A stretch of 64,000 bases of DNA from Dromaius novaehollandiae (lineage: Eukaryota > Chordata > Aves > Casuariiformes > Dromaiidae), in assembly GCF_036370855.1 (NCBI RefSeq), contig NC_088112.1, forward strand, positions 12,206,469-12,270,468, in the 5' to 3' direction. Shown one piece after another: positions 24,909-37,530 of this stretch (positions are counted from its first letter, which is position 1; the number at the start of each line of letters is the position of its first letter). Position numbers and translations under genes: made by a program. A model generated the notes under the pieces. That model ran no database searches and was not told where the DNA came from. It worked only from the letters and a program-made list of their open reading frames with translations.

Positions 24909-26885
24909 GACCCTAATTCTTAGAGATTGCTACTAATTGTTATTTATCATACAGCAGACTCAACAGGAAGGAATGAGACTCCTTCAAACTATTTGCACAT
25001 ACACAGAACAGGAAGTGGAAAAAGGCATTTCAAGAGACGGGTGCCATGTGAACGTTGTCCTGAGCTGATCTTTATTTGGCATGGCTCTTGCACTGGGAGG
25101 ACTGTTCACCCAATATCCAGAAGTAGGTGAAAAGCCAGTGAATTTTGCAGATCTTGGTGTTTCTTTTTAACCTGCTCAAATCAGACACAGCTTACAGCTG
25201 AAAGATCTACACCCAACAGGAACAGACAACTAGTATATTAGTCATCTAAGGACATAAATGTCATTTACCTTTTGGGCTGCAAGTCTGGATCTAATCCAGG
25301 TTGATGGTTATCTAAAAGCTGCTTCTATTTGTTGGTTAGCCTGTGCCCTGCCTTGGTATCTTCATCACAAAACCCTCCAGTGTAACTGCCACCTTTGCTG
25401 AGGCTCAGCTTTAAGGAATGCAAGACTGATTTTCTCTCAGTGGAAAGGATTTTTGATCAGACACTTCATAAAATAACTTCTCTTTGTTCACTCTCCACAG
25501 GTTTTGTAGTAGTCATTGTCTGTTTTGCTGTTTGTAAAAAACATTAGAAGGAGAGAGACTACGAATTAGCTTAGAGGATAGTACAAAACCAGGCTAATAA
25601 TTCCTCTAATGACAAAGATGAATCCTGAAGTTAATGCACCTCAGCTGATCATTAATTCCCTGTATACTGAGCTATACTTCTAACCATCTGCAAGTGCATA
25701 TGTGTGCCACCTAATACTTCAGTGGTATGTTTTTGAAACACCTTTGGAACAACAGAAGTGTTAGGAAAATGGAAATGATGGCCTTGCCATTACAATTAAA
25801 ACATGTTCAGCAATAGTTACATCTTTTAACTCTGAATTCACATATTTTAAGAGTTCCATAAATAAGCTGTCTACTATTTCTATTGCTGAAAAGGGCATTA
25901 TCCAGAATACACAGTTCATACTAATGTGAAAATTTTGAGCTAAAGCCTTTCAATCCTCCTTGCGATGTGCTATGTCTACACATGGACTGGTTTTGTCAGC
26001 ATGGTCCTAAGAGAGTTGTATAGAGGGTAGGGGGACTCTTCAGGAACCTCTTCTGGAGTGATGAATCTGGAAGCAAGTTTGGTAACTTCCAAATACAAGA
26101 AATATGGGACTAACTTATTTTAAGAGCAGTCTGCCTTTCCCAGTTATTTCTCCTTTGTATGCAGCTGAAATTAGCCATGACCAAAACCACAAATTCTGTT
26201 CTCCTTGAGCAAAAGGTGTTTCCAACTCCTACCGCCACACTTGTAAACATCCTAGCTTTGTTTTTTCTAACCTAGATGCAAACTGTTAAACATACAAGCA
26301 TAATTTATCACAACTGATTTTTTCCTGCAACACATTTCAATTAGAGTAACAAAGCATGCACATTTCTGTGTCCTGAGAAGATTCTTCCTCTCTTTTTGCC
26401 TGGATTCAACATATCTTCAAGAGCTGGATTTATGAGCAAAAAATGTACCTATCTTACTCTGAAATCTTTAGGTGAAAAAAAGAAGAAACTAATCCTATAT
26501 TTACAGAGTGCTGTAATCCATCCTACTGTATTTACCTGATAACAACGTATGTTTCCTTGCCCAAGATCCTGAATTCAAGTGACCACAGGAAGAAAAGTCA
26601 TTGCTTTCTGCCAGTCTAGCATGTTGCATAATACATAAATTACATGACCTAAAGACTGCAAGTCTAAGGTGAGAAGAAAAAACGGTAACTATCGTCTAGG
26701 AAGATAAACTTTGAATTAAAATGGAGTTCAATAAATACTGCTTGATGTCAGTAGATATTGACTCCATCAAGGTCACTCGATACGAGAGCAGCAGTATGCA
26801 AATAAAACTTTCCTAAGTCTTATGTTTCTGCTGACTGTTAAACCTGGGACACTGAAATATGTCTGACATGAAAGACAGTGAACTT

Positions 26886-26907
26886 CCCCCCCCCCCCCCC
26901 CCCCCCC
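26886..26907. repeat. Poly(C) tract, 22 bp
   Basis: An uninterrupted run of 22 C about 350 bp from the start of the CpG island. Confidence 0.9.
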
Positions 26908-27371
26908 GATAGTTGTTTCAAAATAGTAAGCAGGTAGGGAGGAAGGACACCAAGGGAACCCAAATGACAGGCAGATAACAATCCTGAAGCAGGACTGGAA
27001 ATGAAAAATTTAAGGTTGCAAACCTGTTCAAGAAGGCTGGCAGTCTAGAACAGATAAGGTACTACCTCAGCTTAATTATAACTAGACAAGTTGCCAAATA
27101 AACTGCTTATCTGCCTGCAGCATCAGCCAGCAGAGCTGGCCAGCTACGTTGCGCAAGGTGCGTTACATGAGGCTGCTTTACCTGATGTTAGCTGCTGTTG
27201 CTAATGTAACTTAAATAGCATTTCGGGAACAGGAGAAATCAGCATAAAATGTCGCAGGCATGTGAGCAACAACTCCCGCAAGAGGAGGCAGAGCTGCCCG
27301 GACTGCGGCCCCGGCAAACGCCCTCCCGCCCCACAGACCCACCAGCCGCACCGCCAGGGCCAGGCCGCACC

Positions 27372-27428
27372 GGCCCCGGCCCCGGCTCCCGGCCCCGGCC
27401 CCGGCCCCGGCTCCCGGCCCCGGCTCCC
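27372..27428. repeat. Interrupted GGCCCC hexanucleotide repeat
   Basis: Six GGCCCC units (27372-27383, 27391-27408, 27416-27421) are interspersed with three GGCTCCC heptamers (27384, 27409, 27422). The G-rich minus strand could fold into G-quadruplexes. It lies at the FAXDC2-facing edge of the CpG island. Confidence 0.85.
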
Positions 27429-27644
27429 GCCCGCGGCGGCCGGGACCGAGGAGGCCGCGAGCTCGGGGCCCCGCCGCGGCCCGTCCCCTCGGCGCGGGCG
27501 CCCGGGCAGGGGCAGCTGTTCTCCTCGGGGCTCTGCCCCTCGGCAGGGCCGGCTCAGCCCGACCGGAGCCGGCGCCGAGGTAACGGCGCAGCGCGGCGCG
27601 GCCCGTAAAGGACCGGTCTCTCAAGAAGAATCACCTGACGCATA

Positions 27645-27659
27645 CCCCCCCCCCCCCCC
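27645..27659. repeat. Poly(C) tract, 15 bp
   Basis: An uninterrupted C run inside the CpG island. A G run of similar size is at 28331-28342. Confidence 0.85.
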
Positions 27660-27888
27660 GCGCGGGCTTTGGACGCGCCCGGCGCGGGGAGCTGGGCGAG
27701 TCCATTGGCTGCCCCGGGGGGGGAGGGAAGCTAAGCGGCTCGTCACAGGGGCAGCGGCTCCGCGCAGGCGCAACTCGGGCGGAGCCCCGCGTGGCACTCC
27801 CGGCTGCCCCCGCCCCTCCGCAGGAGCGCGCGCGACACGCTCGCGCGGCGACACACCCCGCCGCGCGCCCTGGCGGGTTTCCCAGATC

Positions 27889-27898
27889 TCTCGCGAGA
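27889..27898. promoter_or_regulatory. TCTCGCGAGA palindromic promoter element
   Basis: An exact match to the palindromic element of many CpG-island, TATA-less and often bidirectional vertebrate promoters. The palindrome extends to 12 bp (27888-27899). Confidence 0.6.
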
Positions 27899-27920
27899 GC
27901 TGGCGGAGGCAGAGGGCAGC

Positions 27921-27928
27921 CCGGAAGT
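27921..27928 (+). promoter_or_regulatory. ETS-type site (CCGGAAGT)
   Basis: An exact GABP/ELK-type core, directly followed by an Sp1-like CCCGCCCC, close to the presumed CNOT8 start site. Confidence 0.45.
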
Positions 27929-29139
27929 CCCGCCCCTCTCGGCGGCCGCATCGCGCCTGCGCGGGTGCGAGTAGCCCAGCCTAAGCTTCCGGGCAGGTAG
28001 CGTGGGAGGGGAGGCGATGGGGAGCGTCGGAGCAGACGAGTCGCGGGGGTGAGCGCGGGCTAGAGCGGCCGCGCGGCCCGCAGGAAGAGGAGCGGCGGGG
28101 CCTAGCTCCCCGGAGCTGCGAGCGGCGGGGCCTGGCGGCGCCAGCAGGTGCGGGCGGGGTGGCCCGGGCGCTGCGGGAGGCCCCCAGCGTCGGTCGGGCT
28201 CGGGGCACCGGGGCCCCCCCTCGCTGTGGCCCCCGGTGGCGGCGAGGCCGGCGGCGGCGGTGTGGGAGGCCTCGGCGGGCGGGCCCGGGCCGGCGGCGCG
28301 GCCTTCGCGCTTCGCAGCCCGCCTGCTGCCGGGGGGGGGGGGCTCGGCCTGGCGGCGGCTGGTGGTCCCGCAGCCCTCCCGCCTCGGCTGTGGGGTCGGG
28401 GCCATTGGCAGCCGCTCTCATAAGGGCTCTGGCGGTGGCTTTGAGCCCCTCTCCTGCTGTAGGTACCCTCGGCTAACTTGGCGCGAGCGTAGCGGGAGTT
28501 TGCTGGAGCACCTGCGCCTTGTCTGCGTGTTGCTATAATAATCTTGCCCGTGTTGTTTTAGAAAATGACAGGCAATCAGTCATGCGAAGTGTGATTTATC
28601 CTAGGTGTGCTACTGCTGAAACGGCGTTAGTATAAACTGGAAGACCTTTATTTTTCAGTGTTTCTTGAGTTACATCAGAGAAGCGTGTGCCTTTCTAAGT
28701 GTCATTTGTAAAGCAATCTGTCATAGTTCTTCAAAACTATCCCAGTAGTGCCATGGTGTGCATCTTATCCCTAAAGTCTTGGAGTTTATGCCAGGAAAAG
28801 AGGAAAGGGAGAGGGACTATTGCCTTGCATAATTGGACTCTGTTAATTGCATGTCTACTTTTGTAACATGAACAGATGCTTTAGATTTTCAGCATGTTTA
28901 AAGGAAGTGATAAAACTAAGATAATACCTAGCGTAAAACTTCAGCTGTGCTGTTTGAGGCTGAGAATAGAAATGAGACTTACTCTGCTAGTGCTTTCAAT
29001 CTGATATGTAGATCTTTCTTCATGTAAAGTACTGTATGTTTGTCTCTTTAATGCAGCACACTGGTTAGATCAGACAGCTTGCAGTTCTACGCTGTCATCT
29101 GAATTCAACATCAGCTGCTTTTACTCCAGGCCCTGCAAG

Positions 29140-32100
29140 ATGCCAGCAGCCCTTGCAGAGAACAGCCAGGTTATCTGTGAAGTATGGGCAAACAATCTGG
29201 AAGAAGAGATGAGGAAAATTCGAGAGATTGTTCTAAGTTACAGCTACATTGCAATGGTAAGTATGTTATTCTTGACCTTATTGCCACAGTCACGGGATTT
29301 TTTTAGGGGAGTAGGGGAATAAATTGACTCTTGAGCCAGAAATGGTGTTTTCCCCTGACCAAACTGCACGAAAAGTTAGGTGGTGAAAACTTGGAAAGCT
29401 GTTCAGTAGTAAGCAGTTTACGGGTTTTAGTGAATGTAGTATTTGGTACAGATCGAATGAGAGGTGGGGAAGCAAGAAACCACCTTCAACATCTGAAGTC
29501 ATTTATTATGTAACTATTTCTGTTGCATAAACTAATACAGTCTTAAATTTAACAGATCAGATGTACAGTTGGGTTTAAATCTGCTAGATTTCACTAGCAT
29601 ATATGTCCTTTGAATGACTGTCTCCTTTTGGCTATGGGAAATGCCATGATACTGTAGGACAAAAGGCCTGCAAGTGACAACTTGTTAACTGTACGAGTGC
29701 CTCCTTTTTTTTACTGCAGTCAGATGCCGATTCTTACGGAATAGATTTTTTCTGGCTGTAGGTATGACAATGTGTTTGAAGAGTTTTATTTAAGAAGACC
29801 AAGAATCTTAGTGAGAACTCTAGTTTCAAGGTGAGGGGGGAGATGAGAGGAATGGTTTCTTTCCTGCTCTTACAGGTATGTATCTACTTGGCAGGAGCCA
29901 ATTAATTACATAACTGTTTCTGGTTATCGTACTATGCACGTCCTGAAGTTTAGAGTCCCTAGGCAAAGCTGGCAAAGTCCTTAATAAAAGTGTGGCATAA
30001 AAATACATGGCCCTGCACAGTATGTGATATTCAAAAATGAAACACTTAAAATTCTGTAAATGTGATTCAGTTTTGTTGTCATCAGTTGGTGGGAAACAAG
30101 CTTTCTTGCTTCTTTGCTCTATTTGACCTTAATGAAAGTGTGTTTAGATAGATCTATGCTAATGGCCGGACTGATATCCTATATGAATAACTGTGCAGTA
30201 AGATTGGACACACAAAGATGTTGCACTGGGAAGAAATGTTGTCAGAGGCACAATACTGGATTCTTTATGAAAGTTTTTGGATATGTTCTTCTTTATTAAG
30301 ATAGTAGAAGTTATGTGAATAAACTTGAGTGTAAAGCTAGCCTAGAAATTGGAGGTTTAAGTAAAAATAGCACACAGTCACTGGCTGAGTAAAATGTTTT
30401 TCATATAATACACAGTTTCTCTGTTAAAGTCTGTTTTGATTGGCAGTAGCTTTCATTAATTTAGGTGTTGGTTGTTCTTCAAAAACAGTGAAGATTATCA
30501 CTATCAGGACTATCACATTAAGACTGTGAGTGCTAAATTTAACTTGTATTTAGAACATAAAAGAACGTGAACAAATATAAAATGCCCATTTTAGTAGATT
30601 TAGGGAAAATGAGAGGATGAGTTCTTCAGGAGAGAGATGTTTAGATTATTCAGTAGTACATATTGGATGATTTTATAACCTTTTCTCTGGAAAGAAACAA
30701 CACTGAACGAGGATACCTAGAATGAATGAATGGGTACAGTAATTAATCAATTGTTCAGGTTTTCTTTAGTGTCTGTCTTGTAGCAGCTTAAAATACTTTT
30801 TTCCTTTTTGCATCCTATTATGTAAGTAATTTCATAGAAAAATGTACAGAATTCAGTGCTGAGACCTAGAAGTGCAGAACTGAATATAAGACTGATAATA
30901 AAGGAAGTGATGCAACAAGATTTTTTTTCCCTCCTTTACTAGGACACAGAATTTCCTGGAGTTGTCGTAAGGCCAATTGGTGAATTCCGCAGTTCCATAG
31001 ACTATCAGTACCAGCTCCTTCGGTGTAACGTTGACCTACTGAAAATTATCCAGCTGGGCCTAACTTTCACAAATGAGAAGGGAGAGTATCCTTCTGGAAT
31101 CAACACTTGGCAGTTTAACTTCAAATTCAACCTTACGTGAGTCTTCTGAGCTAGGGAATGATTGCCTACTCTCTGCTGATACACTGATGCTTTCCTTTGG
31201 CGAATGCAGGTGTCACTGTGTTCATCATTGATGAATGATTCTGAGCAATAAAAATTCAGCATCTAATACAGAAAGATTATGTGGGAATCTATTTTGTCAT
31301 GACAGGAGTTTGCAGTATTTATGGAAGTCAAAGCCCTGCTAAAATGTGATCCTTAATACCCTTTTCCTTGCTAAATGGCTTATACCCAGTAATTGTATGT
31401 GCCTTAAACTTGTATTCTGGAACAATGCTATAGTCATTATAAACTCTTTTTTTTTTTTTTAAATTCATCTCTCTTTTGCTAAAAATAAATGGATGTGCTC
31501 TCCTCAGCAGTGAAGATAACATCCCGTACAGATCCAAGCCAAAATACAAGTTTTTGTCTAAAGAGAAAAAAAAAGTTGATGGAATCATAACAGTTACTCA
31601 GAAGAATGAATCCTGTTAAATGGAGCATGGCAGTAGTTCTCATCTCCTCTATAGTGTGATTTCCTCATACAGTTGAAACAAACTTCATAATTCCTTCCTG
31701 TGTAATTGTAAAGACAGGCTCAGCATGCATACCACTAGAGCTGCCTGGAAACATAGAGTATTTCTCTGGCAAAACACAAATTCTTTGGAAGTCAGTATTT
31801 TATGAAAATGTTACTGGAAAACATTACAATACTTTTAATTAATGTATTCTGTTTATGCATTTATTGACACCAAAAGTTGCAATATTTAATTCCACAACTT
31901 TGTCAGCCCCTTAGAAGTATTGAAATGAGAGTGAAGTATTTTTGATGCTATGAATGCCTCATTTGACCCAAAATGAATATCTTTGTCATGAATCTTGTTC
32001 CCTCCCACCATGCCAAACAAAGCAATCTAATACAGAAGCCAGGTTCTTCCTCAGCTCTCCACCAAGCATGTCATCACCACTCATTCTGGTCTTAATTCCT

Positions 32101-35005
32101 TAGTCATAATTGAAAAGCAAAGTAGTATGCAATTTTTTCCACTCCCAAAGATGGAATTGGTGATGAAGATAAGGCTGTGATGTGAAAAAGAAAAATGTAG
32201 ACAGCAATGATGCTTGCTGCTTTAGAGTTGCACCTCCTCCCATTCAGGACAACTACCTTTTCTCTGTGCTGTCATGTGGTACTTCTGCTAGCTTTGTGCC
32301 AGCAATATTGTTCAAAAAGTCCTTCAGTTCTATGGAGGTGGATTCTTTGGAATTTGCACTAGCAATAGGATTATTAACTGGTTACAGTTGCAGAATAGAT
32401 CGCTAAGAATAGATGAGGTTTCAGTAGCAGTGTTAAGAAAACTCATTTGATATGAAATTTCTAGAGACAAATGTGGAATCCAGAGATGGCCTTTCTGGTC
32501 ACTCTGACCGTTTGAAATAGAGCACGTGGGGTATTTTTCTGAAGTGAGCTTGCCTTATTGGTATCTGGAGTGCAAAGCTGCCTTTCTCTTTCAGGGAGGA
32601 TATGTACTCCCAGGATTCCATAGACCTGCTTGCGAGCTCTGGGCTGCAGTTCCAGAAGCATGAAGAAGAAGGGATTGATACTCTGCATTTTGCTGAGTTG
32701 CTTATGACTTCTGGGGTCGTCCTTAGTGACAGCGTGAAATGGCTGTCATTTCACAGGTAGGTCTGAGAGGATCACTGACACTACAAAGTGAGAAGTCTCT
32801 TGTTGATTGAAATACTCCTTATTTTGTCTGTGGAGACTGGCACAGCTTTTAAGGAAAGGAATTAGCAGCTCTGCAATTCTTAAATTTAAGGATACAAAGG
32901 CTAAGTTTAAAAAGTAAGGACAGTTGGCACTTTTTTGTATTAGCCTGACTTTTGCATACGCATTGCTTGCAAGTCCTTTCTCTGACTCCTAGAATCTTTC
33001 TCTATGGAAACAGTTGTTAACAAGTTGAAATATGATTTCTACATTTACTTCTGTGTATTGTAAGGTTTTTGTTTCTTACTTACAATGTTGTTCTTTTCAA
33101 TTTTTGTCTTATATTTATGTCAGGGAAGAAATGCGTGTAGTGGAGGTGTCTGTCTTGTAGCATTTTAAGCAATTTGATTACAAAGCCTCTTTTGTCTTTG
33201 ATATCATCACAAGTAAAAGGACTGGAGGGAGGAGGAGGTGGCAAGAGACCCTCCTAGGATTTCCTGCTTCCTGTGTTGCCCATAGCTAAAGAAATTTGCA
33301 GTGTTGGGAAGAAAAGTATGTTTTCCCAACAGCATAGCTGTTCTGTAAGAAATGCATGGAGGCCCACAGGGAAGCAGTCAGAAGTCCTACATTGAGATAG
33401 ATAGACAAGATGTATCCTGACTTTGATCTAGAAGAGTTTTATAAACAGCTGAAAATGTTAGGTTTGAAAGCTGTAGCATATAAGACTTCTGTTGTGAAAA
33501 ATGTGATAAGGCCACTGAATGTAGTTGTTGCCTATTTATCTGGCTTCTGTATGTTTTTGTTTTCAGTGGTTATGACTTTGGCTACATGGTGAAGCTGCTG
33601 ACAGATTCCAGGTTACCAGAAGAGGAACATGAGTTTTTCCATATCTTGAACCTTTTTTTCCCATCTATCTATGATGTAAAGTACCTAATGAAGAGCTGCA
33701 AAAACCTCAAGGTACTTGCATCTCCCCAGCAGGCCCATAGTAATGAATGGGTGTCAACACTGTAAATGAGCAAGCAGTAAACCAAATGACAGAACTGCTG
33801 CATATATCAAGTCTATTAAAGCTGGAATGTATATAAAAGCTAATAGTCACATGTAGGCACCTATAAGTTTATATCTAACAGATACTGCCTCCTCAGTTCT
33901 AGACTTATCAATATGCATGTTGCATAGGGGACGTTCCCATAACCTTCCAGTTTGCATATCAGTAATTTTGGAGGTCAGTTAAAATTCCACAGGCTTGTCT
34001 TCCCTATGCAAGGTGGAGCATTTCTTTTGAAATGAACTATTGCATGGCCTGATTAACTGGTAGAACACTCAGAAGGCTGAAAGTAATTTATCTACTGAAT
34101 CACAGACTTGTTTGAGGAAAGGGAGGGAAAGGTCCAGCATCTGTAACCTATTAATATGTCTACAGTCATCTCAGGTATCTGCAAGAAGAAATCAGGGTAC
34201 TGAAATTTCACAAGTGTATGTGTATGTTCTTGAACAGTATTTACAGCAGTGTATCACTCAGAGCTGGTGTGCCAATACTGCTGGAATCTGCATCGATTTG
34301 TCTTAAGAGCCAATATTTGCACTCAGCGTTCTGGAGAAGTACGGCACATGACAGTTTTGGTAAGAGATGGATTTTAGGAAATAAAGTCTGTTCTGTTCTG
34401 ATTGCAGGGCGGCCTTCAAGAAGTGGCAGATCAGCTAGATTTGCAGCGAATTGGGCGACAACACCAGGCAGGATCAGACTCTCTGCTCACAGGAATGGCA
34501 TTCTTCAGAATGAAAGAGGTAGTGCTGTATTTCTCTTCTTTCAGCAGCAAGACAAGAGGGCCATAGCTCCCGGTTTGATTCTTCTTTCTCCATGCTCTGT
34601 CCACAAATGTCAACACATACACAGTGTTGTTTGGTTGGTTTTTTTGAGCCTTATGGCAGCTCAACTTCAAAGTGTCAGACATAGAAAGTGCTGATACTGG
34701 TGCAGACTTTCTTCATTTACTCCTCTTTCTTGTGCTTATTTAAATTCCCATGCTGCATCTTAGAGGTGGCTGACCTCAGATTAATGCCAGGTGCTTTCTG
34801 ATGAAGAGGCACAATTAAACAATGCCCATTTTTCCCTTTTTTTCTTTCTCTACAGTTGTTTTTTGAGGATACGATTGATGATGCAAAGTATTGCGGGCGG
34901 CTGTATGGCCTTGGCACAGGAGTGGCTCAGAAACAAAATGAAGATGTGGACTCAGCCCAAGAAAAGATGAGCATTTTGGCTATTATCAACAACATGCAGC
35001 CATGA
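29140..35005 (+). CDS. CNOT8: CNOT8, CAF1-type deadenylase subunit of CCR4-NOT (complete coding region)
   Basis: Coding exons are 29140-29256, 30943-31136, 32595-32756, 33567-33711, 34408-34518 and 34856-35005 (TGA). All are GT-AG and in phase: 879 nt, 292 aa, the same length as human. It begins [20 protein letters not shown] and ends [11 protein letters not shown]. The DEDD nuclease residues are in place: D40 and E42 in DTEFPG, D161 in [10 protein letters not shown] and D230 in [10 protein letters not shown]. The protein removes poly(A) tails in the cytoplasm as one of two alternative CAF1 subunits (with CNOT7) docked on CNOT1. I separate it from CNOT7 by synteny and by the N- and C-terminal sequence. 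The start ATG has A at -3. The 5' UTR exon acceptor is either 29056 or 29129. A pyrimidine-rich splice acceptor precedes each coding exon, and the introns hold nothing recognisable. Confidence 0.97.
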
Positions 35006-36185
35006 TAAGTGGTACCCCTCAGCAGAACATGGTTACCATACTGGCAGCTGCTGTCCTCAACCGTTTTCCCTAACAGTGTCTCAAACAAAAGGCATCTACA
35101 GTATACAGTCTGCAGAAGGCCTGCGGTTTTGCTGAAGAGAGAAGCTGCATCTTCATTTGAAACCAAGAGGAGAGTTGACTGAATTCCTAATGCCAGCATA
35201 GGTGGCTTGCCATCTTTTTAATACCAAGGGCAAGAGACAGAAACTGTTGTGTATACCTCTGTTTTTTCCTCTTTATACTGTACAGAACCTGCAAGGAAGA
35301 CTTAACAGTATTCAGTAAAGCTAAGGGTCGGGAAATCCAGTGAAATCGGACACAGACATGCACACAAATTTGCAAATTGTGCTTTAGGAAGCTTATTTTA
35401 ATACTTCTGCATGTTGTGAGGGTGACAGCTTCACCTCATGTTTTGCTTATTTTTATCTTTGTATAGTCTGTGGATATTGCTCCCTTTGATCACTGCGGAG
35501 GTTTGGGAAAGGATGACATTAAAAATAATCCTTGCAGCTAAAAATATTCAGAGATTTGCTTTAACAACAGTGAGAACGGATATACTGGAGCTGATTTGAT
35601 CAGCTCCATAGCTTCTAATTCTGTATGGTACAGGTTTGACCCATACTGAGCCTCAGCTTAGGTCTTACGGGTATTAATAAACTGTTCTGGAATAGATTAA
35701 GAGAGCCTCGAAGTTCACCTTTGCTAGAGGACCTTTTGACAGGGGACTGGACCAATATTCTGACTGTGGTTTTCTTCAGCTTGGCATATGAATTTTGTTC
35801 TTCTCATTGCAACACAAGTAACTCAGCAGACAGATAAGTATTTCTCCCTCTTTCCCCTCCCCTTTCTCCAGCCCCTAATTTTTGCTACATGTTTAACAAC
35901 TAACAGAAGTCCTTTTCTCTTCATTATAAACATCTGAAAAAATAGCCAGAGGATGAAAGACCAACTTGGGATTTTGACTTTTAAAAAAACAAGCTATTCT
36001 ATTACTACATTATTTTCAACAGGTCTGTAATGACATTTCTTAAAAAAAAGAAAAGAAAAAAAAGAAAAACAACCCTTTTGGACATGGCAATAGCAACTTA
36101 AAATTTTGACTTTGTCTTGCATTTTAAACAAGCTTAAACAATTCGTTATTAGGAGTTAAGGTTTAAAGCTGGTATTTAAAATGCT

Positions 36186-36193
36186 TGTAAATA
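36186..36193 (+). promoter_or_regulatory. Pumilio-type element TGTAAATA in CNOT8 3' UTR
   Basis: An exact match to the Pumilio consensus UGUANAUA, 24 nt before the poly(A) signal of CNOT8. Pumilio proteins recruit the CCR4-NOT complex in animals, so the site could feed back on a subunit of that complex. That last step is inference. Confidence 0.5.
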
Positions 36194-36216
36194 CTACTTG
36201 TTTTTAATTTTTGTAA

Positions 36217-36222
36217 AATAAA
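36217..36222 (+). terminator. CNOT8: CNOT8 poly(A) signal
   Basis: AATAAA followed by a T-run and then ttgttttggattttcc, a T/GT-rich downstream element. Confidence 0.75.
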
Positions 36223-36245
36223 TTTTTTTTAAACCAGGCCTTGTT

Positions 36246-37530
36246 TTGGATTTTCCATATAGCACTAAAATCCCCAAAGTTCAGGACTTGGAATCTGAAC
36301 TAGAGAGGTGCCTGAATCTAAAAAAGAAGAGAACATATTTAAGCTTCATTCTCTTCTTACTGTTTACGATGTGCTACTAGGGCAGTTCTTAGCAAAATCT
36401 GTTCTTAAGCTTATTGTACAGCAGCTGACTAAAGTTGTGTTTAAATCTCTTTGGGTGACTAATCCTGTATTCTCTTCCTGCTCTTCTCTCAGCACAGCTA
36501 GCAATGTCAAGGCAGTATTCTTTCAGTGCAGCTTTGTCCTGTAAGGTGACAAATCCATTTTGCTCTTCTGTCCTGTGTCAAGTTTTCCTGCTTCATCTGA
36601 ACAGTGGTGTTCTTCCCTTAAGTGATGTGAGAGCCGCTTCGTTAAGCACTAGCTCCCCCTCCTGGTTTTCGGGTACTTTGTACAGAATCTAGCAAACTCC
36701 GCAGTTCAGTGGCAAAGGCTCACCAGATTCATCAACATGTCGACAGAAGGATCATCTCTGAAGCTTTACTCGGTCTGTGGCACTATCTGTATCAGGTATT
36801 GGTATCAAGTTTGTATTTTGGTTAAGTGACCTGGAACAGTTCTTGATCTAAATCCATCTCTCCTACTCCCCCCCCCCCCCCAAACACTTTTTTTAAACAG
36901 TCTCTTTTGTACCTGTAAACTTTATAAATTCAGCCTTCTGAGCTCACGGCTGTATCCTAATGTGAATGTTTACCCTGTATTTAAAAAGTTGCTGCTAGAA
37001 ATTACTAAGATAGATGCTACATTCACCAAGGCTTTTGCAGCCTTGCCTTTGCTCTTCCACGAAGAGTTAATTTTTCTATTAAGACAGGCAAAGCCTTCAG
37101 TAAGCTGCAAGACTGGTCATACCATTGCATTTTCAAGAATCCAGAAGCTGGTATCAATTTTGATGCTTCTAGAAGAGCAACAGTCCTACAGAACTTGGTG
37201 GTACCTGTTGCCTAGAACAAGCTAAAATTTAACATCACTATAGCAAAAAGCATTTTATTTGGCTGTGGACATCCCCAGAAGCAAGCACTTTCAGTTTTCT
37301 TCACTTAAATCTCTTACTCTTGCTAGTCATGCTTGATAAATGTAAGAAACCTTGCCTTCTCTTTTACGTTGTGAGTTTAGCTTTATCACGCAGAGCTAAG
37401 CACATCCCCATTTTCTTATCTACTGAGTTAAATTTACGTTGTACTTCTTAACAAAAAAAGGACTTTTTAAGTGAGTGATAGATAATAATTTCCATCTGTC
37501 CATTGTTCATCCATCTGTCAAATTAAATGC
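36246..37530. other. Intergenic region between the tails of CNOT8 and GEMIN5
   Basis: About 1.3 kb with no recognisable gene or repeat apart from a short C run near 36870. Short open frames here show no similarity that I recognise. Confidence 0.6.

Larger units (their letters stand above)
19951..27240 (-). other. FAXDC2: Probable 5' intron(s) of FAXDC2
   Basis: No recognised coding exon lies between the FAXDC2 start codon and the CpG island. Because the start codon sits directly after a splice acceptor, transcription must begin further up, most simply in the 27-28 kb island. The stretch holds a candidate leader exon (23443-23544), a CR1 fragment (21585-21880), a hairpin cluster (24843-24908) and a poly(C) tract (26886-26907). 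Otherwise nothing is recognisable. Confidence 0.5.
27240..28480. promoter_or_regulatory. CpG island, promoter of CNOT8 and possibly FAXDC2
   Basis: The base composition switches abruptly to very GC-rich and CpG-dense sequence for about 1.2 kb and then back. It lies between the 5' ends of FAXDC2 (-) and CNOT8 (+), so a shared divergent promoter is the simplest reading. It holds a TCTCGCGAGA palindrome, an ETS-type CCGGAAGT, Sp1-like CCCGCCCC and an NRF1-like GCGCCTGCGC (27953-27962). Candidate CNOT8 first-exon donors are GGGCAG|GTAGCG at 27996/27997 and CAG|GTGCGG near 28147. Long open frames here are composition artefacts. Confidence 0.75.
35006..36245 (+). other. CNOT8: CNOT8 3' UTR
   Basis: About 1.2 kb between the stop and the AATAAA at 36217-36222. 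The last 300 bases are A/T-rich, with A-rich tracts at 36042-36069 and a TGTAAATA element near the end. Confidence 0.75.

Noticed and set aside
27262-28476. Several open frames of 70-240 codons on both strands of the CpG island
   Set aside because: They are rich in Pro, Arg, Gly and Ala, follow GC composition, overlap on both strands and match no family. High GC removes stop codons.
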